64,000 nucleotides of DNA. Source: Brevibacterium sp. S111 (GTDB lineage: Bacteria; Actinomycetota; Actinomycetes; Actinomycetales; Brevibacteriaceae). This document shows positions 25,478-33,983 of the stretch, piece after piece. Location: contig NZ_RHFH01000004.1 of the NCBI RefSeq assembly GCF_004745075.1, positions 186,001 through 250,000 of the forward strand, given 5' to 3'. The position numbers and the translations under genes are program-made. The notes beneath the pieces were generated by a model. It was not told the origin of the DNA. It saw only the letters and a list, made by a program, of their open reading frames with translations, and ran no database searches. Every line of letters starts with the position of its first letter. Positions within the stretch are counted from its first letter, which is position 1.

Positions 25478-26380
25478 ATGTTCAGGATCTTTCCCAGTGT
25501 TCCCATCACATGGCGTTCGTCGTCGTGCGTCCAGTTCGGTGCCGATGATCCTGTGCTCATCGACGGGCTGCTTCCGGCCGATGTCAGTCTCATCGAGGAT
25601 CTGCGGCTGGGCATCGGCTCTTCCCAGTTCTATGCGCGCGCTCAGGAGCTCGGGGCAGATCTCAGTCGGGCCAGCTCCCTCATCACGCTGCTCGGCGAGG
25701 CCGGCGTGCTGGTTCCTGAAGGTCCGGACTCGGGAGCCGTTCGGAAAGGCTCGCCCGTCTTCGCCGCCGCACGTTCCTTCGGTCTGGCTCCCGACCGAGT
25801 CTCACAGATCCTCGGTGCTCGTCCCGTGCTGGTCACCGGTCCGCTGCGGGCGCAGGCAGAAGGGCAGCTCGCTGCACTCGGCTTTGCGATCTCCTCAGCC
25901 CGTCGCATTGACGAGCTGAACCTGATGAGCGCTCCCATCGTCGTTGCGAGTTCCCATCTGGTTCCGGACCTGCATGCGGCCATATGGCTGAACGACCGTG
26001 AGATCGACCATTGCCAGGTGGTGCTCGGTGAACATGCCGTGGAGATCACAGGGCTCATCCGTCCCGGGCGGACTCCGTGCACGATGTGTCAGTGCCTGCA
26101 TCGCAAGGACAGCGATTCCGGATGGCTCGAGCAGTATCCTCGCCTGCGGGCCCTTGCCGATCGCGAGACTCTGTGCGATCCCGCCGCGCGCATCCTCGGC
26201 TCGGCACATGTCGCTCAGCTGCTCCGGCAGGCTCTCCTGCGTCCCGAACTCGCTCTCGTCGCCCGGAGCATCTCGCTCGAGTCAGGAGGTGTGGACGACC
26301 ACGGGCCGACCTTCCACGAGCGATGTCGATGTCGGGCGCCCGTGCCCGATTTCGGTTCACTCGGAGAGCAGGCTCAATAG
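25478..26380 (+). CDS. Orphan TOMM-cyclodehydratase-like/ThiF-like protein
   Basis: A 300-aa protein that resembles the actinobacterial group annotated as bacteriocin-biosynthesis cyclodehydratase or TOMM-precursor-binding. The N-terminal half looks like a winged-helix leader-binding region (DGLLPADVSLIEDL, ASSLITLLGEAGVLVPE). The C-terminal half is ThiF/E1-like but lacks a clear ATP-binding loop, and carries four cysteines (PGRTPCTMCQCLHRKD and HERCRCR) that could hold zinc. No YcaO, precursor peptide or oxidase gene is adjacent, so it is not part of a visible RiPP cluster. GAAGG precedes the ATG. Its 3' end overlaps that of uvrD2 by 24 bp. Function unknown. Confidence 0.65.
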   Translation: MFRIFPSVPITWRSSSCVQFGADDPVLIDGLLPADVSLIEDLRLGIGSSQFYARAQELGADLSRASSLITLLGEAGVLVPEGPDSGAVRKGSPVFAAARSFGLAPDRVSQILGARPVLVTGPLRAQAEGQLAALGFAISSARRIDELNLMSAPIVVASSHLVPDLHAAIWLNDREIDHCQVVLGEHAVEITGLIRPGRTPCTMCQCLHRKDSDSGWLEQYPRLRALADRETLCDPAARILGSAHVAQLLRQALLRPELALVARSISLESGGVDDHGPTFHERCRCRAPVPDFGSLGEQAQ

Positions 26381-28396
26381 ACTCTTTCCGTACAGCTCGA
26401 GCTTCGTCGCCCCGACCCCGGGCACGCGTGCAAGCTCCTCGAAATCACGTGGACGGACCTCGGCGATGACGGACAGGGACGTGTCGGTGAGCACCAGGTA
26501 GGGCGGAAGCCCCTGTTCCATACCTACTCGAACCCTCCAACGCCGAAGTCGGTCGAGGAGATCGAAGTCGATGTCTGCGGGGCATTCGGAGCAGCGCCCC
26601 ACAGCCCTGTCGACTTGCGAGACCAACGCTCGTCCGCATCCGCGACAGCGGTTGAGGCTCGCCGTATTCGCAGGCTTTCGCCCTCCGCCCCTCGCGTGGC
26701 CGACCTGTCCGAGTTCCGAGAGGAACCGGGAAGCCTTGCGTGGTTTCTGCTTCGACTCGAAGCGGGCCAGCGACCAGCTCATCGCCAGCTCCTTGCCGGC
26801 ACGGGTCAGCGCAACGTAGAACAGGCGCCGTTCTTCGGCAATCGCGCGGGGCGTCTGCGCATAGCTGATCGGCAGGAGTCCTTCGCTCAGGCCCACAAGA
26901 TGGACGCTGTCCCATTCCAGACCTTTGGCAGCGTGGAACGACGCCAAGGTGACACCTTCGATGTCGGGAGCGAACTGGTGTTCGGCCCGGTCGGCCAGAT
27001 CATCGAGGAAGGCTCCCATCGGCACAGGCAGTTCCTGACCCGTTTGATGCTCCTCGGCGAGGTCCACGAGCGCTTTGAGCGATTCCCACCGCTGCCGGCT
27101 TGCTCCGGGACCGGGCGGTTCGCGTGTGAAGCCGAGAGACCCGAGCACCTCCATCACGGCATCGGGCAGCCGCTGCCCGCTCGAGGTCGCACGCGCAGCC
27201 TTGAGCATGAGGACCGCTTCCTTGACCTCCTTGCGTGCGAAGAAGCGTTCACCCCCACGCAGCACATAAGGGATCCCCGCAGCGGCCAGTGCCTGCTCAT
27301 AGGCGGGACTCTGCCCGTTCGTGCGGAAGAGCACCGCAATGTTGCGGGGACGACGCCCCGCCCGGATCTCAGCCGAGATCGCTTGGACGACACCGTTCGC
27401 CTCTGCTTCGTCGCTCGGGTATTCGGCCATGCTCGGGGGCTTGCCTTCGGCATTGTCGGTACGCAGGGTCAAGGCGGTCTTTGCCGTGTACCGGAGCAGA
27501 TTGTTCGCTGTGGTCACGATCGACTGCGAAGACCTGTAGTTGCGCACCAGCCGGACCGTTCTGGCTTCGGGCATCGCAGTGCCCAGAGAACCGAGCAGAC
27601 TCGCGTCGGCTCCGGCGAAGGAGTAGATGGTCTGTGCGGGGTCGCCGACGACGCAGAGATTGTCGCGTGGGCCCAGCCACCGAGAGAGCACATCGAACTG
27701 CAGCGGAGAGACGTCCTGGAACTCGTCGACGACGAAGTGTCGGTACTGTTCGCGGATCTCTGCAGCGATGGCCGGGTATTCGGCGAGGACGCCCGAGAGC
27801 ACGAGCAGCACATCGTCGAAGTCGAGCAGGCGCCCGCGTGTCTTCGCCTCCCCATAGGCTTCGAAGATGCGGACCATGTCATCGACACCCAACTGTCCGG
27901 GCAGATCACGCGCCGCCGCCTTCGTCGCATAGTCGTCGACGCCGAGCAGCGAGGCAGCGGCGAATTCGATCTCCGAGGCGACGTCTCGGGTCAGCTCCCG
28001 GCTGGTCTCCAGACCGAGACTCTGCATGACCGATCCGATGATTCCGGCCTTGTTCTCGATGATGCGGGGAAAATCGCCTTCGGCGAATCGGTCCCAGAAG
28101 AAGCGCAGCTGGCGCAGAGCCGCCGAGTGGAAGGTCCGAGCCTGCACGGCGGGCACGCCGAGGCCCCGCAGCCGCGACCGCATCTCACCGGCCGCCTTTG
28201 CAGTGAATGTCAGGGCCAGAACATGGTTGGGAGGAAACACTTCGGTGGCGATTCCATAGGCGATGCGGTGTGTCATGGCGCGTGTCTTGCCGGTGCCGGC
28301 TCCGGCGAGGACGATCACCGGGGAGTCGAAGTGAGTCGCGACTTCGCGCTGCTCCTCGTCCAGGGCCTCCAGCAGGGCCGTGGCCGAAGCGTTCAC
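26357..28396 (-). CDS. uvrD2: ATP-dependent DNA helicase UvrD2
   Basis: A 679-aa superfamily 1A helicase. Motif I is AGAGTGKTR (residues 31-39), motif II DEFQDVSPLQFD (near 224), motif III PAQTIYSFAGA and motif VI VALTRAGKEL. A CxxC...CxxC zinc segment (RCRGCGRALVSQVD, RCSECPAD; near 580-605) links to a C-terminal HRDC domain (FEELARVPGVGATKLELYGK). This domain order is the mycobacterial UvrD2 type, a 3'-5' DNA translocase in genome maintenance. I start at the GTG overlapping the nudC stop (GTGA); the open frame extends about 110 codons further but only as a nudC shadow. Confidence 0.92.
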   Translation of the reverse strand: MNASATALLEALDEEQREVATHFDSPVIVLAGAGTGKTRAMTHRIAYGIATEVFPPNHVLALTFTAKAAGEMRSRLRGLGVPAVQARTFHSAALRQLRFFWDRFAEGDFPRIIENKAGIIGSVMQSLGLETSRELTRDVASEIEFAAASLLGVDDYATKAAARDLPGQLGVDDMVRIFEAYGEAKTRGRLLDFDDVLLVLSGVLAEYPAIAAEIREQYRHFVVDEFQDVSPLQFDVLSRWLGPRDNLCVVGDPAQTIYSFAGADASLLGSLGTAMPEARTVRLVRNYRSSQSIVTTANNLLRYTAKTALTLRTDNAEGKPPSMAEYPSDEAEANGVVQAISAEIRAGRRPRNIAVLFRTNGQSPAYEQALAAAGIPYVLRGGERFFARKEVKEAVLMLKAARATSSGQRLPDAVMEVLGSLGFTREPPGPGASRQRWESLKALVDLAEEHQTGQELPVPMGAFLDDLADRAEHQFAPDIEGVTLASFHAAKGLEWDSVHLVGLSEGLLPISYAQTPRAIAEERRLFYVALTRAGKELAMSWSLARFESKQKPRKASRFLSELGQVGHARGGGRKPANTASLNRCRGCGRALVSQVDRAVGRCSECPADIDFDLLDRLRRWRVRVGMEQGLPPYLVLTDTSLSVIAEVRPRDFEELARVPGVGATKLELYGKSLLSLLSE

Positions 28397-29379
28397 GCGT
28401 TGTCCAACCAGCTGCAGAGAAGCTGACCGGCGATCGAGATCGTCGACGGGGCGCGAACGGCCTTCTCGGCTATGGCTGTGCGAAGCTCGTCGCGGGTGAA
28501 CCAGCGCAGTGAAGCGATCTCGGACCTGTCCGCGGCGAATTCCCGGTTCGGTGCCTCTGCAGAGAACCCCAGCATGAGCGAACAGGGGAAGGGCCAGGGT
28601 TGGGAACCGAGGTACTGCGGGTTCGTGACCTCGAGGTGGGCTTCCTCCCAGATCTCGCGGATCACCGCATGTTCGAGAGTCTCGCCCGGTTCGACGAATC
28701 CGGCCAGAAGGGAATACCGGTCGGCTTCCCAAGCGGCGTTGTTGCCCAGCAGCACGCGTTCGACTCCGTCCTCATCCGTGTTGACGATGACGACGATGAC
28801 GGCGGGGTCCGTGCGGGGAAAGTGCTCGCTGCCGGTCTCCGGGTCGCGGCGCACCCACCCGCCGAGAACCGGTGTGGTCGGAGCTCCGGTACGCGGAGAG
28901 AACCGGTGGGCCCGGTGCCAGTTCCCGACGCCGACGACTTCGACAGCAAGCGACACCTGCACATCGTCGAGAGCCTCGGCCAAATGCCGCAGCGGCAGCC
29001 AAACGGGTTCGGAGCTTTCGATGCCCTCCCCCGGAGCGGTGAGCAGATCGCTGGCATCACGTGCGCGGGAGACGTCGAGAGCGGAATCGAGGTGGCTGCG
29101 CCCCTCGTCATCGAGGGAGACTCCGATGTACCGGGTGCCCAGACGATCCCGACCGAGATAGATCTCCGTCTGCCCGTCCGGCACCAGACTGCGATCGCTG
29201 AGGAAGAGACCGCCGGCGGAGACGAGCAGCGTCCCGCGATGTTCGAAGACAGGCACGGCCCCCGCGGCCCAGATCTCAGACAGGTCGCCGTCCTGACCAC
29301 GGGTGAGATGGTCACGATCGATTCCATGACGGGCGAGACTGATCGGCTGCACGGGAGGCAATGGCTTCATGTCTTCCAC
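28393..29379 (-). CDS. nudC: NAD(+) diphosphatase, NudC type, lacking the zinc-finger cysteines
   Basis: A 328-aa Nudix protein: an N-terminal NudC-like domain, a central zinc-ribbon-like region, a Nudix box GFVEPGETLEHAVIREIWEE, and the NudC signature SQPWPFPCSLMLGF. NudC hydrolyses NADH/NAD+ to NMN and AMP and removes NAD caps from RNA. In the central region the expected zinc cysteines are replaced: HRFSPRTGAPTTP and GGWVRRDPETGSEHFPRTDP where typical members have Cys at the S, T and D positions. The fold may survive without metal. The start (GTG at 29379 or ATG three codons later) is uncertain. It is followed by uvrD2 with a GTGA overlap. Confidence 0.9.
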   Translation of the reverse strand: MEDMKPLPPVQPISLARHGIDRDHLTRGQDGDLSEIWAAGAVPVFEHRGTLLVSAGGLFLSDRSLVPDGQTEIYLGRDRLGTRYIGVSLDDEGRSHLDSALDVSRARDASDLLTAPGEGIESSEPVWLPLRHLAEALDDVQVSLAVEVVGVGNWHRAHRFSPRTGAPTTPVLGGWVRRDPETGSEHFPRTDPAVIVVIVNTDEDGVERVLLGNNAAWEADRYSLLAGFVEPGETLEHAVIREIWEEAHLEVTNPQYLGSQPWPFPCSLMLGFSAEAPNREFAADRSEIASLRWFTRDELRTAIAEKAVRAPSTISIAGQLLCSWLDNA

Positions 29380-29472
29380 GATAACTTAAGCCCCTGACGC
29401 AGGCGGGCCCGAGCGAGGCAGCCTCCAGACACGCTCGACGGCGAGTCCCGTGTCTCAGCGCAAGGCAGACGG

Positions 29473-29485
29473 TAGATTGGGGAAG
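29473..29485 (+). promoter_or_regulatory. -10 element for a leaderless transcript of the kinase-fold gene
   Basis: TAGATT (29473-29478) lies 7 nt before the GTG at 29486; any Shine-Dalgarno-like GGGGAAG directly abuts the start codon, which favours leaderless initiation. Confidence 0.5.
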
Positions 29486-30703
29486 GTGGATACCAAGGCG
29501 CTCAAGTTGACTGCGATCGCGGCGACGATGCTCGACGGCTTCGCACCGACGAAATGGACACCCCTGCCGCCCCTCGACGCCGGAGTCCGAGTACTTCTCG
29601 GCGATGACCGGCAGGAGCTTGTCGCGACGGCCCAGACCCAGCTCGATCGCACCGCGGACATCGGATCCGCTGCCGAGGCGGGTCGGATCTACGATTCCAT
29701 GTACCCGCACGCGGACTTCACCTGGCCGCATCTGCGCGCCATCACCGAGGTGGATGCCGAGTACTTCGAGACCTCCACGCCGACGGCGGTCACCCTGGTC
29801 GATCCCCTGCCGGGTGCACCGCTCGGCGATGTGCCCATCGCCGATACGGCCCGGGCCAGTTCCTTCGCGCAGGCGCTGGCAACCGTGCATTCGGCAGCCC
29901 CCGAACCGGTGTCCGAAGCCGGGTTCCCCGTCGAAGACCCGTCCCGATCCCAGTTCCTCATCCTCGAACGACTCGATCAGGCAGCGAGCACCGGACGGGT
30001 GCCCTCAGCGCTGCTCCAGCATTGGGAAGAGGAGTTCGAGAAGGTCGCTCTCTGGCATTTCCTCGCCACGCCGATCCATGGGTCCATCGATGAGACCAGC
30101 GTCTACACCGATCAGGAGCGAGTGCTGGCCCTGTCCGAGATCGGCAGACTGCGTGTCGCCGATCCTGCCATCGATCTGGCCGCAGCCTCGGCGCTCATCG
30201 ATCCGGCCGCGCTGCCGACGTTCTACGAGGAATACCGCAGCGCGCGCCCCCGAGCCGATGAGCACGTCATTGCACGTGCCGAGCTGCTCGCCGAATTCGC
30301 GGTCGTCGACTGGCTGCTCGAAGCCGTCGACTCCGGCGACGAATCTGCGATCAACGATGCCGCCGATCTGCTGACCTCGTTCAACGACGTGCTCTTCGCC
30401 GGCTCCGCCGATGCACAGACGGATCAGGCTTCGGCGGCCTCTGCTGAAGCGGACACTGGGAACTCGAACCCTGCCGAAGCGTCGCAATCGGCCGGTGACA
30501 GGGCAGAACCGGACGTCGAAGCCGCCATCACCGAGAACGATCCCTCCGATGTGTTCATTCCCCGGGCACGGCCGACCGACACTGCGTCCGACGGCACTTC
30601 CGACCTCGATTCCGAACCCGGATCCGGTGTCACCACCGAACCCACTCCGGACGCGGTCGACGGTGACGAAACCGGTCCGATCTCACGGCCGGATCGTCCC
30701 TGA
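29486..30703 (+). CDS. Aminoglycoside-phosphotransferase-like protein, probable pseudokinase
   Basis: A 405-aa protein with a phosphotransferase (APH/kinase) fold in the first 290 residues and a long acidic, Ser/Thr/Pro-rich disordered tail of about 110 residues. The catalytic loop reads HGSIDETSVYTDQERV where active APH enzymes have HGDLxxxNV, so the catalytic Asp and the metal-binding Asn are gone; the later region ADPAIDLAAAS still matches the family's GDPAxDLA. A homologue sits between nudC and adnB in other actinobacteria. I prefer the GTG at 29486 because a -10 lies 7 nt upstream; a GTG at 29450 is also open. Enzymatic activity is doubtful. Confidence 0.7.
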   Translation: MDTKALKLTAIAATMLDGFAPTKWTPLPPLDAGVRVLLGDDRQELVATAQTQLDRTADIGSAAEAGRIYDSMYPHADFTWPHLRAITEVDAEYFETSTPTAVTLVDPLPGAPLGDVPIADTARASSFAQALATVHSAAPEPVSEAGFPVEDPSRSQFLILERLDQAASTGRVPSALLQHWEEEFEKVALWHFLATPIHGSIDETSVYTDQERVLALSEIGRLRVADPAIDLAAASALIDPAALPTFYEEYRSARPRADEHVIARAELLAEFAVVDWLLEAVDSGDESAINDAADLLTSFNDVLFAGSADAQTDQASAASAEADTGNSNPAEASQSAGDRAEPDVEAAITENDPSDVFIPRARPTDTASDGTSDLDSEPGSGVTTEPTPDAVDGDETGPISRPDRP

Positions 30704-30797
30704 ACTCACGGGTTCTGCCCCCAGGCTTCCGATCCGCCCCTGAAGCGAATCGAACCTGCCCGGGGCGCCACGCGGGCGATCGGTGGAACAGAGGCGT

Positions 30798-33700
30798 TCA
30801 GCCGAGGTCGTTGGCGTCGAGCCACTGGATGACGTCGTCCTCGTCGGGCAGTTCCGTGAAGCGGACGACCTCGTCGCTGCCGACGAAGTAGAACGTGCCC
30901 GTAACCTCGGTGATCTCCGGATGTGCACGCAGAATCGCGAATCGGTACAGCGCCAGCTGCCACTTCATCACCTCGAGCACCTGAGTGTCGGGCTTCTTCG
31001 ACGTCTTCCAGTCGACGACCTCGGCATGGCCGTCGGTGATGAAGACCGCATCGATCTTTCCGGGCACCCGGAACCGACCGAGGACGAGCTCGAACGACAT
31101 CTCGACATGGTCGGCCCGTCGGGTGGCGAACTCTGAGGCGAGGAAGGTCGACTGCAGCCGTTTGATCGTGGCGGCATCGATCGGGCGGACGGCTTCGTCC
31201 TCGCCGATGTCGATGCTCGACTGGCCGAAGTGCTGTTCGACCCAGGAGTGGAAGTTCGTGCCGATCTCAGCCGCCCGACTCGGTGGCGTCGGAATCGGTC
31301 GCAGCACCTGTGTGCGGAATCCCTGCGGATCCCGTCGCCACGAGACGAGAGCGGTTGCGGACAGGCGGTCGGGCATGCCGGCCGTCGCTGCCGCCCCCGG
31401 CCGGGCACCGACCCGCAGTGCTTGAGCGGCGTACCGGCCGACGTCCCCGTGAACGTCAGCCAGCGTCTCCAGACTCACCTCGGGACTGGCTTCGACCCAT
31501 GATGCTGCCTGTTGCGCCGCGGCGACCTGCCGGGTGCGCGGCACCGGCCATTCGGTGGTCTCGATCCTGTCTTCTCCGGATTCATCGGCCGGCTCTGGAA
31601 TGTCGACCGTCAGTCCCAACGCTTCGACCGCTTCGGTGAGGAATGGGGACAGCTCGTCGGGTTCCGTCCGCGATCCCATCAGTTCCGCGCCGAGCCACAG
31701 GTGGCGTTTGGCACGAGTGAAGGCGACATATGCCAGCCGTCTCTCTTCGGCCACATGTGCATCGGCGATATGTGGGCGGATGAAGTCTCCGATCCATTCG
31801 TCGAGTGCCTTCTTCGTGTCGAACTGTGCTTCCCGCAGGTCGAAGTCGACGAGGTGTGCGCGGTCTCCGCGCAGCGGATACGGCAGTGCGGTGCGGTCCA
31901 TCCACCCCTCCTTGTCACGCGGTTCGGTCGGGAAGTCCTTGACCACCAGCGACGGCACGGCCACAGCATCGAATTCGAGCCCCTTCGAAGCGTGAACGGT
32001 CATGATGTTGATCGCCTCAGCGGCGGCCGTCGGTTCGGCCGTGCTCAGCGCATCATGGGCCTCCATGAGGCTCAGCCATGACAGGAACCCGGGAATCGAA
32101 GGGCGGTCGTCGGCGGCCGAATACTGGCTGGCTGCGGACAGGAACGCATCGAGGGCCGACCGATGCAGATTGCGCAGCGAATCGCTCAACCCCCAGACGT
32201 CGGAGTCGATTCCGGTCTCCGTCATAGCGGTTCGGATGATCGAGGAGATCGTGCCGGTGCCTGATCGAGTGGTGCGCAGGGCACGGGCAAGACGGACCAG
32301 CCGCTGCAGCGCTTCGGTGCTCAGACCAGAGCTGCGGTAGTCAGACAGCAGCGCTTTGTCGGTCGCCGAGCGCGGACCGTGGTCGAGTGCTCGGTCCACT
32401 TCGACGAGTTCGTCGAGACCTTCGACGATCGTCGCCTGATCGATGGCTTCGACGATGACCTCGGCGGGATCGGCAGCGGTCTCGGCGCGCTCTGCCTGGC
32501 GTCGTTCGGTCTGCCGGCGGGTGAAGGCCTGCAGCCCGGCGATGTCGGCGGCGCCGAGGCCGAGCATGCGGCCGCTGATGAGCCGCATGAGTTCGTCTCC
32601 GGCCATGGGATCGATCGCGGCGGTGAGCACCGACCGCAGGTCGGCGACGAAGGGGTCACTGAGGAGCCCGGAGGATCCATGCACGTGGACGGCGAACCCG
32701 GCGGCTTCGAGCGCGGCGGCCACCGGCGCGAAGTGTGCGCGTTTTCGGCACAGCACGGCCTTCGTCGCACCCTCGGGGATGGTGGCGAACCAGTCGGTGA
32801 CTGCTCTCAGACCGTTGGTCAGATAGTCCGGGTCATGAGCGCCCGAGCTGACCTCGACACTCACCTCACCATCGCCGGCCCCGTCCCTGGCCGACAGTGG
32901 GGGTTCGCTGCTGTCGGTGAGCCCGTCGGCGATGCGGTTGGCAACCTGGAGAATGGTTCGGTCGTTCCTCCAACTTGTGCTCAGGGTCAGCGATTCGACG
33001 TTGTGGAAGTCGGAGGAGAAGCGGATCATATTGTCGGCACTGGCGCCGCGCCAGCCGTAGATGGCCTGCCTCGGATCGCCGACCGCGGTCACAGCGGTGG
33101 AGTGGAAGAGGTCGCGCAGCAGTGTGAGCTGGGCGACCGAGGTGTCTTGGAATTCGTCGAGGAGGACGATCTTCCACCGCGCCCGTTCGGCGGCGGCCGC
33201 TGCCGGCACCTGATCGATGATGCGTTGGGCGAACCGCACCTGGTCGGAGAAGTCCATCGCCAGGTTGCGTCGTTTCTCGCGCATATAGGCGTCGGCCAGT
33301 CGCGCTGTCCGGATCTTCGCTTCGAGCTTCGCCCGTCGCCCGTTGGGGTCGACAGGTCTGCCTTTGCTCGACACGAGGGCGGCCAGACACTGTTCGAGGT
33401 ATTCGGTGACTTCACCGACATCGCGACCGTGGTCGTTCATCGCGCCGGCGAATGCGATGACATCGGAGATCATCGTCTCGCGGGAGAAGTTTCCGGGGAT
33501 CTCATCCGGCGGGGTGGCGTCGATGAGGTCTCCGGCGATGGTGTGTGCGGTGGCATCGTCGAGGAGCACTGTTTCGGGTTCGATGCCGATGCTCACTGCG
33601 TGTTCGCTGACGATTGAGGCGGCGTAGGAGTTGTAGGTCGACACCGTCGGATTGTCCAGTCCCGGCAGGGAGAGCTCCTGTCCCATGCCGAGGTTGTGAC

Positions 33701-33983
33701 GCAGTCGGGACAGGAGGACCCGGATGCGGCCGCCGAGCTCGCCGACGGCCTTGCGGGTGAAGGTGAGGCCGAGGATCTCCTCCGGGGACACGTGGCCGTT
33801 GGCCACGAGCCACACCACACGTTGGGAGATGACCGTGGTCTTGCCCGATCCGGCACCGGCAGTGACTTTCATCGACTGCGCCGGGTCGGCTTCGATGATG
33901 ACCCGCTGCTCGGGGCTCGGTGGGAAAGCCTGCGCGGGCTCGGCCGCGGTCAGACGGGCCAGCTGCTCGGCGCTGTAGCGCAT
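30798..33983 (-). CDS. adnB: ATP-dependent helicase-nuclease subunit AdnB
   Basis: A 1061-aa UvrD-like helicase fused to a C-terminal RecB-type nuclease. Motif I is TAGAGSGKTT (near residue 45), motif II LLDEFQDTSVAQL (near 280), motif III DPRQAIYGWRGA and motif VI YVAFTRAKRHLWL. The nuclease core GKIDAVF and EVVDWKTSKK (near 970-995) retains the Asp and Lys. With AdnA it forms the mycobacterial-type AdnAB motor-nuclease that resects double-strand breaks in place of RecBCD/AddAB. Its ATG overlaps the adnA stop by one base (TGATG). Confidence 0.92.
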   Translation of the reverse strand: MRYSAEQLARLTAAEPAQAFPPSPEQRVIIEADPAQSMKVTAGAGSGKTTVISQRVVWLVANGHVSPEEILGLTFTRKAVGELGGRIRVLLSRLRHNLGMGQELSLPGLDNPTVSTYNSYAASIVSEHAVSIGIEPETVLLDDATAHTIAGDLIDATPPDEIPGNFSRETMISDVIAFAGAMNDHGRDVGEVTEYLEQCLAALVSSKGRPVDPNGRRAKLEAKIRTARLADAYMREKRRNLAMDFSDQVRFAQRIIDQVPAAAAAERARWKIVLLDEFQDTSVAQLTLLRDLFHSTAVTAVGDPRQAIYGWRGASADNMIRFSSDFHNVESLTLSTSWRNDRTILQVANRIADGLTDSSEPPLSARDGAGDGEVSVEVSSGAHDPDYLTNGLRAVTDWFATIPEGATKAVLCRKRAHFAPVAAALEAAGFAVHVHGSSGLLSDPFVADLRSVLTAAIDPMAGDELMRLISGRMLGLGAADIAGLQAFTRRQTERRQAERAETAADPAEVIVEAIDQATIVEGLDELVEVDRALDHGPRSATDKALLSDYRSSGLSTEALQRLVRLARALRTTRSGTGTISSIIRTAMTETGIDSDVWGLSDSLRNLHRSALDAFLSAASQYSAADDRPSIPGFLSWLSLMEAHDALSTAEPTAAAEAINIMTVHASKGLEFDAVAVPSLVVKDFPTEPRDKEGWMDRTALPYPLRGDRAHLVDFDLREAQFDTKKALDEWIGDFIRPHIADAHVAEERRLAYVAFTRAKRHLWLGAELMGSRTEPDELSPFLTEAVEALGLTVDIPEPADESGEDRIETTEWPVPRTRQVAAAQQAASWVEASPEVSLETLADVHGDVGRYAAQALRVGARPGAAATAGMPDRLSATALVSWRRDPQGFRTQVLRPIPTPPSRAAEIGTNFHSWVEQHFGQSSIDIGEDEAVRPIDAATIKRLQSTFLASEFATRRADHVEMSFELVLGRFRVPGKIDAVFITDGHAEVVDWKTSKKPDTQVLEVMKWQLALYRFAILRAHPEITEVTGTFYFVGSDEVVRFTELPDEDDVIQWLDANDLG

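Noticed and set aside
28397-28732. N-terminal 110-codon extension of uvrD2
   Set aside because: Antisense-like composition and lies inside nudC; the GTG overlapping the nudC stop gives the normal UvrD2 N-terminus.
32379-33617. 412-aa plus-strand frame inside adnB
   Set aside because: Complement of helicase codons; no start signal or recognisable family.
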